NCBI RefSeq assembly: GCF_003086295.3
Contig: NC_092053.1
Span: 90,492,745-90,556,744 of the forward strand
DNA length: 64,000 bases
Direction of reading: 5' to 3'
Origin: Arachis hypogaea
Lineage: Eukaryota > Streptophyta > Magnoliopsida > Fabales > Fabaceae
Part shown: piece by piece, positions 1 through 10,955 of the stretch
Position numbering within the stretch: the stretch's first letter is position 1
Layout of the letters: each line of letters starts with the position of its first letter
Position numbers and translations under genes: made by a program
Notes under the pieces: generated by a model
Databases searched by the model: none
What the model saw: only the letters and a program-made list of their open reading frames with translations
Told to the model about the DNA's origin: nothing

Positions 1-13
1 CGCACCATGTTTT

Positions 14-31
14 TGGCACCGTTGCCGGGGA
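14..31 (+). other. Primer binding site, tRNA-Asp type, element A
   Basis: TGGCACCGTTGCCGGGGA is complementary, with one mismatch, to the 3' end of plant tRNA-Asp including CCA. It lies six bases after the inferred LTR end (CACCA at 3-7). Asp priming is typical of Athila-type elements. Confidence 0.85.
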
Positions 32-1853
32 TTGTTCGAGTTTGGACAACTGACGGTTCATCTCGTTGCTCAGATTGGGTAACTTTCTTTTCGTTTTCTT
101 TTCAAAAAGTTTTCAAAAATTTTTTCAAAAAAATTTTTCAAAAATTCCTACTTTGTTTTCGAAAAAAAAAATATTTTCAAAAATATAATTTTCTTCATAA
201 TTTTTAAGAATGAATTCTAGTGTTTCATAAAGCTTGTTAAAGCCTGGCTGGCTGTAAAGCCACGACTGTAGGGCATGTTAGACGTGTCATGTCTGAGTTA
301 CATACTAAAGCTTGGCTGGCTATTAAGCCATGCCTGACCCTTTGATTGGAGCTTTAGTCTAAAGAACATAAGATTCCTGGAATTCATATTAAAAATTTTG
401 GAATCCTTATTTTTCTTTTTCAAAATGATTTTCGAAAAAATTAAAAGAAAATACAAAAAAATTATAAAATCATAAAAATCAAAAAAATATTTTTGTGTTT
501 CTTGTTTGAGTCTTGAGTCATGTTATAAGTTTAGTGTCAATTGCATACTCATCTTGCATTTTTCAAAAATTCATGCATTCATAGTGTTCTTCATAATCTT
601 CAAGTTGTTCTTGGTAAGTCTTCTTGTTTGATCTTTGCATTTGCATGTTTTGTGTCTTTTCTTGTTTTTCATATGCATTCTTGAATTCTTTATGTCTAAG
701 CATTAAAGAATTCTAAGTTTGGTGCCTTGCATGTTTTCTTTGCATTAAAAATTTTTCAAAAATATGTTCTTGATGTTCATCACGATCTTCAAGGTGTTCT
801 TGGTGTTCATCTTGACATTCATAGCATTCTTGCATGCATCACATGTTTTGATCCATAACTTTCATGCATTGCATCATTTTTCTTGTTTTTCTCTCTCATC
901 ATAAAAATTCAAAAATAAAAAAATATCTTTCCTTTTTTCTCTCTTAAAATTTTGAAAATTAGATTTGACTTTTTCAAAAATTTTTAAAAATCTAGTTGTT
1001 TTTATGAGTCAAATCAAATTTTCAAATTTAAAAATCTCATCTTTTTCAAAATCTTTTTCAAAAATCAAATCTTTTTCATTTTTCTTAGTTATTTTTGAAA
1101 TTATAAAAATATTTTTCAAAAATCCTTTTCTTAATTTTATCTTATAATTTTCTAAAATAACATCATCAATTAATGTTTTGATTCAAAAATTTCAAGTTTG
1201 TTACTTACTTGTTAAGAAAGATTCAAACTTTGAGAATCATATCTTGTGATTTCTTGTGAATCAAGTCATTAATTGTGATTTTAAAAATCAAATCTTTTTC
1301 AAAACTAATTTCAATCATATCTTTTCAAAAATATCTTCTTATCTTATCTTTTTCAAAAAAAAAAAAACTTTTTTTTTGATTTTCAAAATATTTTTTCTAA
1401 CTTCCTAACTTCTTATCTTTTCAAAATTGATTTTCAAATTTGTTTCAACTAACTAACTAACTTTTTGTTTGTTTCCTACCTTTTTCAAAACTACCTAACT
1501 AACTCTCTCTCTCTAATTTTCGAAAAAATCTTCCCTCTTTTTCAAAATTTCTTTTTAATTAGACTAATTATTTTATTTTTATTTTGAATTTTCGAAAAAA
1601 CTACTAACCTTTTTCAAAAACTATTTTCGAAAATCACTAACTCTTTTTCAAAAATTATTTTCGAAAATTCCCATTCTCTCTCATCTCCCTCTATTTATTT
1701 ATTCATCTACTAACACTTCATCTCACCCAATTTCGAACCCCCTCTTCCATCTGTGTTCGAATTTCTTCTTCTTCTTCTTTTCTAACTCACACCGGAACCT
1801 CTTTACTGTGACATAGAGGATTCCTCTTCTTTTCTCTTTCTCTTATCTTTCTT
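32..1853 (+). other. AT-rich 5' leader of element A
   Basis: About 1.8 kb without a credible gene. It is dominated by TTTTCAAAAA and TTTTCGAAAA-like motifs and T-rich runs, with a short CTAA repeat near 1448-1465. AAGTTTGGTG-type motifs occur near 530 and 713. The same leader type is seen in G (28974-30528) and in reverse in B. Small ORFs here are low-complexity Phe/Lys/Ser strings, unlikely to be proteins. Confidence 0.7.
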
Positions 1854-4040
1854 ATGAGCAGGGACAAAGAAAAAGGCATTCTTGTTGAAGCTGATCCAGA
1901 ACCTGAAAGGACTCTGAAGAGGAAACTAAGAGAAGCTAAATTACAACAATCCAGAGACAACCTTATTGAAAACTTCGAACAAGTAAAGGAGATGGCAGCC
2001 GAACCCAACAACAATAATGCAAGGAGAATGCTTGGTGACTTTACTGCACCTAATTCCAATTTACATGGAAGAAGCATCTCCATTCCTACCATTGGAGCAA
2101 ACAATTTTGAGCTGAAACCTCAGCTAGTTTCTCTGATGCAGCAGAACTGCAAGTTTCATGGACTTCCATCTGAAGATCCTTTTCAGTTCTTAACTGAATT
2201 CTTGCAAATCTGTGATACTGTTAAGACTAATGGAGTAAATCTTGAAGTCTACAGGCTCATGCTTTTCCCTTTTGCTGTAAGAGACAGAGCTAGAGTGTGG
2301 TTGGACTCTCAACCCAAAGACAGCCTGAACTCTTGGGATAAGCTGGTCACGGCTTTCTTAGCCAAGTTCTTTCCTCCTCAAAAGCTGAGCAAGCTTAGAG
2401 TGGATGTTCAAACCTTCAGACAGAAAGAAGGTGAATCCCTCTATGAAGCTTGGGAAAGATACAAACAGTTGACCAAAAAGTGTCCTTCTGACATGCTTTC
2501 AGAATGGACCATCCTGGATATATTCTATGATGGTTTATCTGAACTATCAAAGACGTCATTGGATACTTCTGCAGGTGGATCCATTCACCTAAAGAAAACG
2601 CCTGCAGAAGCTCAAGAACTCATTGACATGGTTGCTAATAACCAGTTCATGTACACTTCTCAAAGGAATCCTGTGAATAATGGGACGCCTATGAAGAAGG
2701 GAGTTCTTGAAGTTGATACTCTGAATGCCATATTGGCTCAGAACAAAATATTGACTCAGCAAGTCAATATGATTTCTCAGAGTCTGAATGGAGTGCAAGC
2801 TGCATCCAACAGTACTCAAGAGGCTTCTTATGAAGAAGAAGCTTATGATCCTGAAAATCCTGCAATAGCAGAGGTGAATTACTTAGGTGAACCTTATGGA
2901 AACACCTATAATCCATCATGGAGAAATCATCCAAATCTCTCATGTAAGGATCAAAGGCCTCAACAAGGCTTTAATAATGGTGGAAGAAATAGGTTTAACA
3001 ATAATAAACCTTTTCCATCATCCACTTAGCAACAGACAGAGAACTCTGAACAAAATACTTCTAATTTAGCGAACTTAGTCTCTGATCTATCTAAGGCCAC
3101 TGTAAGTTTCATGAATGAAACAAGGTCTTCCATTGGAAATTTGGAAGCACAAGTGGGCCAGCTGAGTAAAAGGATCACTGAAATCCCTCCTAACACTCTC
3201 CCAAGCAATACAGAAGAAAATCCAAAAGGAGAGTGCAAGGCCATTGACATAACCAAAATGGCCGAACCCAATGAGGGAGAGGAGGACGTGAATCCCAAGG
3301 AGGAAGACCTCCTGGGACGTCCAGTGATCAATAAGGAGTTTCCCTCTGAGAAACCAAAAGAATCTGAGACTCATCTAGAGACCATAGAGATTCCATTGAA
3401 CCTCCTTATGCCATTCATGAGCTCTGATGAGTATTCCTCTTCTGAAGAGAATGAGGATGTTACTGAAGAGCAAACTGCCAAGTTTCTTGGTGCAATCATA
3501 AAGCTGAATGCCAAATTATTTGGTATTAAAACTTAGGAAGATGAACCTCCCTTGTTCACCAATGAACTAAGTGATCTGGATCAACTGACATTGCCTCAGA
3601 AGAGACAGGATCCTGGAAAGTTCATAATACCTTGTACCATAGGCACCATGATCTTTAAGGCTCTGTGTGACCTTAGTTCAGGGATAAACCTCATGCCCCT
3701 CTCTGTAATAGAGAAACTGGCAATCTATGGGGTGCAAGCTGCTAAAATCTCATTAGAGATGGCAGACAATTCAAGAAAATAGGCTTATAGACAAGTAGAG
3801 GACGTGTTAGTAAAGGTTGAAGGCCTTTACATCCCTGCTGATTTCATAGTCCTGGATACTGGGAAGGAAGAGGATGAATCCATCATCCTAGGAAGACATT
3901 TCCTAGCCACAGCAAGAGCTGTGATTGATGTGGACAGAGGAGAATTGATCCTTCAATTAAATAAGGACAACCTTGTGTTTACAACTCAAGGATCTCTCTC
4001 TGCATCCATGGAGAGGAAGCATAAAAAGCTTCTCTCATAG
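1854..4040 (+). pseudogene. gag-protease polyprotein, element A (broken)
   Basis: Encodes the capsid/nucleocapsid precursor and aspartic protease. The start ATGAGCAGGGAC is shared with G, and B begins ATGAACAGG. A retrotransposon gag domain spans residues about 105-215 (motifs FLQICDTVK, RDRARVWLDSQP, AFLAKFFPPQKLSKLR, SLYEAWERYK), followed by an Asn/Gly-rich tail without a clear CCHC knuckle. After TAG at 3027 (CAG in G) come a linker and PR. The PR active site near 3669 reads DLSS where B and G have DLGS; the downstream ILGRHF matches ILGRPF. Further stops at 3534 (TGG in G) and 3780 (CAG in G) confirm it is dead. No RT follows. Confidence 0.9.
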
Positions 4041-4059
4041 CAGAGTCAAACAAAGCCCC

Positions 4060-4160
4060 CACAGTCAAACTCTAAGTTTGGTGTTGGGAGGCCACAACCA
4101 AACTCTAAGTTTGGTGTCAAACCCCCATATTCAAACTCTAAGTTTGGTGTTGGGAGGTCT
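4060..4160 (+). repeat. Post-protease AAGTTTGGTGT repeats, element A
   Basis: Three degenerate units of about 33 bp, each with CAAACTCTAAGTTTGGTG. The middle unit forms ACCAAACT/AGTTTGGT around loop CTA (4097-4115). Equivalent copies follow PR in G (32705-32800), and at least one is present in B near 11763. Confidence 0.75.
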
Positions 4161-4232
4161 CAACAAAGCTCTGCTATTCTGTGAGGCTCTATGAGAGCCC
4201 ACTGTCAAGCTATTGACATCAAAGAAGCGCTT

Positions 4233-4250
4233 GTTGGGAGGCAACCCAAT
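4233..4250 (+). promoter_or_regulatory. Conserved hairpin 1 (GGG-AGGCAA-CCC), element A
   Basis: GTTGGG pairs with CCCAAT (one G-T wobble) around loop AGGCAA, about 190 bp after PR. It occurs at the same place in B, D-type position of G, F, and, with a different stem, in C and E. The role is inferred to be cis-acting RNA. Confidence 0.6.
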
Positions 4251-4386
4251 CTTTATTTAATTATATTTCTATTAGTTGTATGTCTTTGTAGGTTCATGAT
4301 CATGTGGAGTCACAAAATAAAAATAAAAATTGAAAACGGAATCAAAAACAGCAGAAGAAAAATCACACCCTGGAGTAAGCACCTGT

Positions 4387-4630
4387 CTGGCGTTCAACGC
4401 CAGAACAGAGCATGGTTCTGGCGCTGAACGCCCAAAATGGGCAGTGTCTGGGCGCTGAACGCCCAAAATGGGCAGCATCTGGGCGCTGGACGCCAGAACT
4501 GCACCCTGGAGAAGAACTGGTGCTGAACGCCCAGAACAAGCATGGTTCTGGCGTTCAACGCCAGAAATGGCCAACAAATGGGCGTTGGACGCCCAAAATG
4601 GGCACCAACCTGGCGCTGAACGCCCAGAGT
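4387..4630 (+). repeat. CTGGCGTT/AACGCCAG palindrome array, element A internal
   Basis: About eight variants of TGGCGNTNAACGCCA separated by 15-25 bp, the first being CTGGCGTTCAACGCCAG at 4387-4403. The same palindrome recurs in the LTR of this family (6339-6445). Long ORFs across it in several frames are artefacts of the repeat. Confidence 0.85.
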
Positions 4631-5922
4631 TGTGTGCAAGGGCATTTTACATGCCTAATTTGGTGCAAGGTTGTAATTCCTTGAACACCTCAGGATCTGT
4701 GGACCCCACAGGATCACCTCAGGATCTGTGGACCCCATAGGATCCCCACCTACCTCCACTCACTCTCTTCTCTCTTCTCAATCATCCTCTATTCCCAATA
4801 AACACTCTTCCCTATTAACCCTTTACCACTCACATCCATACACCCACTTACCTTCAAAATTCAACATCTCTTTTCCACCCAATCCCACCCATATGGCCGA
4901 ATACACACCTCCCTCCATCTCCTCCATATCTTCTTCTTCTTCTTCTATTCCTTCTTCTTCTTCTTCTATTCCTTCTTCTTTTCCAAAAGAACAAGAAGTA
5001 CGTGAGTTTCGAATTTATCCTTGAACTTAGTTTAATTATATTGATGTGGTGACAATGCTTCTTGTTTTCTGAATGTATGCTTGAACAGTGCATATGTCTT
5101 TTGAAGTTGTTGTTTAAGAATGTTAAATATGTTGGCTCTTGAAAGAATGATGACTAGGAGACATGTTATTTGATAATCTGAAAAATCATAAAAATGATTC
5201 TTGAAGCAAGAAAAAGCAGCAAAGAACAAAGCTTGCAGAAAAAAAAAATAGGCGAAAAAAAATAGAAAGAAAAAGAAAAAGCAAGCAGAAAAAGCCAAAA
5301 GCTCTTAAAACCAAGAGGCAAGAGCAAAAAGCCAATAACCCTTAAAACCAAAAGGCAAGGGTAAATAAAAAGGATCCCAAGGCTTTGAGCATCAGTGGAT
5401 AGGAGGGCCTAAAGGAATAAAATCTTGGCCTAAGCGGCTAAACCAAGCTGTCCCTAACCATGTGCTTGTGGCGTGAAGGTGTCAAGTGAAAACTTGAGAC
5501 TGAGCGGTTAAAGTCAAGGTCCAAAGCAAAAGAAGAATGTGCTTAAGAACCCTGGACACCTCTAATTGGGGACTTTAGCAAAGCTGAGTCACAATCTAAA
5601 AAGGTTCACCCAATTATGTGTCTGTGGCATTTATGTATCCGGTGGTAATACTGGAAAACAAAGTGCTTAGGGCCACGGCCAAGACTCATAAAATAGCTGT
5701 ATTCAAGAATCATCATACTGAACTAGGAGAATCAATAACACTATCTGAACTCTGAGTTCCTATAGATGCCAATCATTCTGAACCTGAATGGATAAAGTGA
5801 GATGCCAAAACTATTCAAGAGGCAAAAAAGCTACAAGTCCCGCTCATCTGATTGGAGCTATGTTTCATTGATAGTTTGGAATTTATAGTATATTCTCTTC
5901 TTTTTATCCTATTAGATTTTTA
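4631..5922 (+). other. 3' non-coding region of element A
   Basis: Contains a near-duplicate of CAGGATCTGTGGACCCCA (4691-4740), a (CTT)n tract at about 4929-4982, a polypurine stretch near 5230-5300 and about 600 bp (5300-5922) highly similar to G 34250-34870 and to B in reverse. Conservation of this untranslated block between copies exceeds what the broken coding regions show by eye. Confidence 0.7.
5301..5362 (+). promoter_or_regulatory. Paired hairpins with swapped stems, element A
   Basis: Two tandem stem-loops share a loop of the AAAACCAARAGGC type but differ in stem: GCTCTT/AAGAGC (5301-5325) and ACCCTT/AAGGGT (5338-5362). The same pair is at 34252-34313 in G. Confidence 0.6.
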
Positions 5923-5960
5923 GTTGCTTGGGGACAAGCAACCGTTTAAGTTTGGTGCTG
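5923..5960 (+). promoter_or_regulatory. LTR-proximal AGGA-type hairpin and plus-strand primer region, element A
   Basis: GTTGCTTG (5923-5930), loop GGGA, CAAGCAAC (5935-5942): a perfect 8-bp stem, then TTTAAGTTTGGTGCTG directly abutting the 3' LTR. The last part is where a polypurine tract should be but is not purine-only. Confidence 0.65.
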
Positions 5961-7689
5961 TGATGAGCGGATAATTTATACGCTTTTTGGCATTGTTTTT
6001 AGTATGTTTTTAGTAGGATCTAGTTACTTTTAGGGATGTTTTCATTAGTTTTTATGTTAAATTTACATTTCTGGACTTTACTATGAGTTTGTATGTTTTT
6101 CTGTGATTTCAGGTATTTTCTGGCTGAAATTGAGGGACTTGAGCAAAAATCAGATTTAGAGGTTGAAGAAGGACTGCTGATGCTGTTGGATTCTGACCTC
6201 CCTGCACTCAAAGTGGATTTTCTGGAGCTACAGAACTCGAAATGGCGCACTTCGAATTGCATTGGAAAGTAGAAATCCAGGACTTTCCAGAAATATATAA
6301 TAGTCCATACTTTGCCCAAGTTTAGATGACGCAAACTGGCGTTCAATGCCAGCTCTCTGCCCAATTCTGGCGTCCAGCGCCAGAAACAAGCTGCAAAGTG
6401 GAGTTCAATGCCCAAACTAGCACCAAAACTGGCGTTCAACTCCAGGAATGACCTCTACACGTGTAACACTCAAGCTCAGCCCAAGCACACACCAAGTGGG
6501 CCCCGGAAGTGGATTTATGCATTAATTACTTACTTCTGTAAACCCTAGTAGCTAGTTTATTATAAATAGGACCTCTACTATTGTATTAGACATCTTTTGA
6601 TCATTTTGAGATCTCTAGACCTCCATGGGAGGCTGGCCATTCGGCCATGCTTACCCTCTATTCACTTATGTATTTTCAACGGTGGAGTTTCTACACTCCA
6701 TAGATTAAGGTGTGGAGCTCTGCTGTTCCTTAAAGATTAATGCAAAGTACTACTATTTTCTATTCAATTCATCTTATTTTGCTTCTAAGATATTCATTTG
6801 CTCTTCAACCTGAATGTGATGAACGTGACAATCATCATCATTCCCTATGAACGCGTGCCTGACAACCACTTCCGTTCTACATTAGATTGAATGAGTATCT
6901 CTTAGATCTCTTAATTAGAATCTTCGTGGTGTAAGCTAGAATGATGGCGGCATTCAAGAGAATTCGGAAAGTCTAAACCTTGTCTGTGGTATTCCGAGTA
7001 GGATTCAATGATTGAATGACTGTGACGAGCTTCAAACTCGTGATTGCTGGGCGTAGTGACAGACGCAAAAGGATAGTAAATCCTATTCCAGCATGATCGA
7101 GAACCGACAGATGAATAGCCGTGCCGTGACAGGGTGCGTTGACCATATTCACTGAGAAGATAGGATGTAACCATTGACAAGGGTGATGCCTCCAGACGAT
7201 TAGCCATGCCGTGACAGGGCATTTGGATCATTTTCCCGAGAGAAGACCGAAAGTAGCCATTGACAATGGTAATGCATCACATAAAGCCAGCCATGAACAG
7301 GAGTAAGACTGATTGGATGAAGATAGCAGGAAAGCAGAGGTTCAGAGGAACGAAAGCATCTCTATTCGCTTATCTGAAATTCTCACCAATGATTTACATA
7401 AGTATTTCTATCCCTATTTTATTAATTATTTTCGAAAACCCCATTACTATTTTATATCTGCCTGACTGAGATTTACAAGGTGACCATAGCTTGCTTCATA
7501 CCAACAATCTCCGTGGGATTCGACCCTTACTCACGTAAGGTATTACTTGGACGACCCAGTGCACTTGCTGGTTAGTTGTGCGAAGTTGTGAACCATGGTA
7601 TTGGCATCATGTTTTTGGCGCCAGTACCAGGGAAAGAAAGAGCAATGAATTTTACATAATCAAAGTGTAAGCACAATTTCTGAGCACCA
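5961..7689 (+). repeat. 3' LTR of element A
   Basis: Starts TGATGAGCGG and ends GAGCACCA at the switch to reversed LTR sequence of element B. Compared with the G 5' LTR it contains TATAAATAGG, TGGCGTT palindromes and a terminal block with PBS-like TTTTTGGCGCC near 7613. It contains no credible gene; ORFs in 6900-7470 are shadows. Confidence 0.8.
6561..6568 (+). promoter_or_regulatory. TATA box of family 1 LTR (element A)
   Basis: TATAAATA followed by GGACC. The same box is at 27904 and 35511 in G and in reverse at 8071 and 16674 in B, so it is the likely Pol II promoter of the family. Confidence 0.65.
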
Positions 7690-8676
7690 GTTCTAATCTT
7701 AGATTAGAAACCCAAGAGATATGCACTCAAGCTATTGCAGATAGAATAGAGGTGGTTGTCATGCACGCGTTCATAGGTGAGAATGATGATTAGTGTCACG
7801 GATCATCACATTCATCATGTTGAAGTGCGAGTGAATATCTTGGAATAAGAATAAGCTTGAATTGAATAGAAAATAGTAGTACTTTGCATTAATTCATGAG
7901 GAATAGCAGAGCTCCACACCTTAATCTATGGGGTGTAGAAACTCCACCTTTAAAAATACATAAGTGAAAATAGGGTAGACATGGCCGAGTGGCCAGGCTC
8001 CCATGGAGGTCTCAGAACGTAAAAGTTACATAATGTGTTCCAGAGATGAAAATACAATAGTAAAAGGTCCTATTTATAGAAAACTAGTAACCTAGGGGTT
8101 ACAGAAATAAGTAAATGATGTAGAAATCTACTTCCGGGCCCACTTGGTGTGTTCTTAGGCTGAGCATTGAAGCTTCCACGTGCATAGGCTGTTCCTGGAG
8201 TTAAACGCCAGCTTTGGTGCCAGTTTGGGCGTTTAACTCCAATTTTGGTGCCAGTTTGGGCGTTTTTACGCCAGAATTTTTATGCTAACTTAGAACGCCA
8301 GTTTGAGGCATCAAATCTTGAGCAAAGTATGGACTATTATATATTTCTGGAAAGTCCAGGATGTCTACTTTCCAACGCAATGGAGAGCGCGCCAATTGGG
8401 CTTTTGTAGCTCTGGACAATCCATTTCGAGTGCAGGGAGGTCAGAATCCAACAGCATCTGTAGTCCTTTTTCAGCCTCTGAATCAGATTTTTACTCAGGT
8501 CCCTCAATTTTAGCCAGAAAATACCTGAAATCACAGAAAAACACACAAACTCATAGTAAAGTCCAGAAATATAAATTTTGCATAAAAACTAATAAAAATA
8601 TACTAAAAAGTAGCTAAATCATACTAAAAACTACCTAAAAATAATGCCAAAAAGCCTATAAATTATCCGCTCATCA
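7690..8676 (-). repeat. Truncated 3' LTR of element B
   Basis: Reverse complement starts TGATGAGCGGATAATT at 8676. It aligns with the complete B 5' LTR but stops at AGTTCTAATC, losing the terminal 600 bp or so. It contains TATAAATA in reverse (8071-8078) and TGGCGTT palindromes (8196-8310). Confidence 0.85.
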
Positions 8677-8714
8677 CAACACCAAACTTAAATTGTTGCT
8701 TGTCCCCAAGCAAC
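8677..8714 (-). promoter_or_regulatory. LTR-proximal AGGA-type hairpin, element B
   Basis: On the minus strand: GTTGCTTG, loop GGGA, CAAGCAAC (8714-8695), then TTTAAGTTTGGTGTTG and the LTR. Identical in stem to A and G. Confidence 0.65.
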
Positions 8715-9761
8715 TAAAATCAAAGTATGATAAAAGAAGAGAATATACAATAAATTCCGAAAACATCTATGAAGATCAGTCTTAATTAGATGAGCGGGGC
8801 TCTTAGCTTTTTGCTTCTGAATAGTTTTGGCATCTTACTTTATCCTTTGAAGTTCAGAATGATTGGCTTCTATAGGAACTCAGACATCAGATAGTGTCAT
8901 TGATTCTCCAAGTTCAGTATGTTGATTCTTGAACACAGTTACTTTATGAGTCATGGCCGTGACCCTAAGCATTTTGTTTTCCAATATTACCACCAGATAC
9001 ATAAATGCCACAGACACATAACTGGGTGAACCTTTTCAGATTGTGACTCAGCTTTGCTAGAGTCCCCAATTAGAGGTGTCCAGAGCTCTTAAGCACACTT
9101 TTGCTTTAGACCACGACTTTAACCGCTCAGTCTCAAACTTTTCACTTGACACCTTCATGCCACAAGCACATGGTTAGGGACAGCCTGGTTTAGCCGCTTA
9201 GGCCAGGATTTTATTCCTTTAGGTCCTCCTATCCATTAATGCTCAAAGCCTTGGATCCTTTTTACCCTTGCCTTTTGGTTTAAAGGGTTATTGGCTTTTT
9301 CTGCTTGCTTTTTCTTTTTCTATATTTTTTTCTATTTTTGCCATTTTTGTTCTTCACTGCTTTTTCTTGCTTCAAGAATCAATTTTATGATTTTTCAGAT
9401 TATCAAGAACATTTCTCCTTTTTCATTATTCTTTCAAGAGCCAACAAATTTAACATTCATAAACAACAATATCAAAAATATGCACTGTTCAAGCATTCAT
9501 TCAGAAAACAAAAAGTATTGCCACCACATCAAAATAATTAAACTATTTTAAAATTCGAAATTCATATACTTCTTTTTCTTTTGCAATTAAAAACATTTTT
9601 CATTTAAGAAAGGTGATGGATTCATAAGACATTCATAGCTTTAAGGCAAAAACACTAGACACTAATTATCATGTAATAAAGACATAAACATAGATAAACA
9701 TAAAGCATAATTTTCAAAAAACAGAAAAATAAGAACAAGGAGATTAAAAAACGGGTCCACC
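8715..9761 (-). other. 3' non-coding block of element B
   Basis: Reverse counterpart of A 5000-5922 and G 33736-34870. Only one of the two paired hairpins is kept (ACCCTT type, near 9265-9290). No gene is seen; the small Phe-rich ORFs at 9291-9551 read through the reversed polypurine tract. Confidence 0.7.
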
Positions 9762-10917
9762 TTAGTGATGGCGGCTAGTTCTTCCTCTTGAAGATCTTAT
9801 GGAGTGCTTTAGCTCCTCAATGTCTCTTCCTTGCCTTTGTTGCTTCTCCCTCATGGCTCTTTGGTCTTCTCTAATTTCACGAAGGAGGATGGAATGCTCT
9901 TGGTGTTCCACCCTTAGTTGTCCATGTTGGAACTTAATTCTCCTAGGGAGGTGTTAATTTGCTCCCAATAATTTTGTGGAGGAAAATGCATCCCTTGAGG
10001 CATCTCAGGGATTTCATGATGAGGAATTTCCTCATGCTCTTATTGAGGTCCATGAGTGGGCTCTCTTGCTTGCTCCATCCTTTTCTTAGTGATGGGCTTG
10101 TCCTAATCAATGAGGATGTCTTTTTCTATGTCAATTCCATCTGAATTGCAGAGGTGACAAATTAGATGAGGGAAGGCTAACCTTGCCAAAGTAGAGGACT
10201 TGTCCGCCACCTTGTAGAGTTCTAAGGATATAACTTCATGAACTTCTACTTTCTCTCCATTCATGATGCTATGGATCATGATAGCCCAGTCTATAGTAAC
10301 TTCAGACCGGTTGCTAGTCGGAATAATTGAGCGTTGGATGAACTCCAACCATCCCCTAGCCACTGGCTTGAGGTCAAGCCTTCTTAGTTGAACCAGCTTC
10401 CCTCTTGAATCTCTCTTCCATTGAGCGCCTTCCACACAAATGTCCATAAGGACTTGGTCCAACCTTTGATCAAAGTTGACCCTTCTAGTGTAAGGGCGTG
10501 CATCTCCTTGTATCATTGGCAAGTTGAATGCCAATCTTACATTTTCCGAACTGAAATCTAAGTATTTTCCCCGGACCATTGTAAGCCAATTCTTTGGGTC
10601 CGGGTTCACACTTTGATCATGGTTTTTGGTGATCCATGCATTAGCATAGAACTCTTGAACAATTAAGATCCCGAATTGTTGAATGGGGTTGGTGAGAATT
10701 TCCCAACCTCTTCTTCGAATCTCATGTCGGATCTCCGGACATTCACTCTTTTTGAGCTTAAAGGGAACCTCGGGGATCATCTTTTTCTTTGCCACAACTT
10801 CATAGAAGTGGTCTTGAAGCACCTTTGAGATGAATCTCTCCGTCTCCCATAACTAAGAGGTGGAAGCTTTTGCCTTCCCTTTCCTCTTTCTAGAGGTTTC
10901 TCTGGCCTTAGGTGCTA
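9762..10917 (-). pseudogene. ORF3 (env-position, putative plant transposon protein domain), element B
   Basis: A third ORF downstream of gag-PR, where Athila/Calypso elements carry an envelope-like or transposon-protein ORF of unknown role. The 239-residue segment 10822-10103 has the features I associate with the putative plant transposon protein domain: IRRRGWEIL, VQEFYANAW, VRGKYLDFS, CVEGAQWKR, LKPVARGWLEF, PTSNRSEVTIDWA. The upstream basic start (APKARETSRKRKGKAKAS) begins with ATA instead of ATG (F has ATG), and a stop separates it from the domain. After TAG at 10103 the frame continues to a charged coiled-coil tail (QRQGRDIEELK) ending at 9762. It is a pseudogene. Confidence 0.7.
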
Positions 10918-10955
10918 TAAATGGTTATGGAAAAACAAAAAGCGACACTTTTACC

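Larger units (their letters stand above)
1..7689 (+). mobile_element. Element A: non-autonomous Athila-like LTR retrotransposon (family 1)
   Basis: Only the last bases of the 5' LTR are in the window; the element runs through primer site, AT-rich leader, gag-PR, structured 3' region and a full 3' LTR. The order LTR-PBS-gag-PR-3' region-LTR is visible directly. RT, RNase H and IN are absent: about 190 bp after PR the sequence is already in the conserved 3' hairpin. ORF3 is also missing; relative to G, about 500 bp holding the distal hairpin and ORF3 remnant is deleted at about 4981. It must have depended on enzymes from a related autonomous element. Confidence 0.85.

Noticed and set aside
14..31. 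tRNA-Asp gene fragment
   Set aside because: Only the 18-base complement next to an LTR is present, here and at 15645, 28956 and 62054; these are primer sites.
4394..4740. Several ORFs across the palindrome array
   Set aside because: Repeats free of stops in many frames on both strands; products are translations of CTGGCGTT motifs.
5032..5351. Phe-rich membrane-like minus ORFs, and similar ones at 9291, 25795, 33965
   Set aside because: They are the reverse reading of a polypurine tract in the 3' region, with no conserved start or end.
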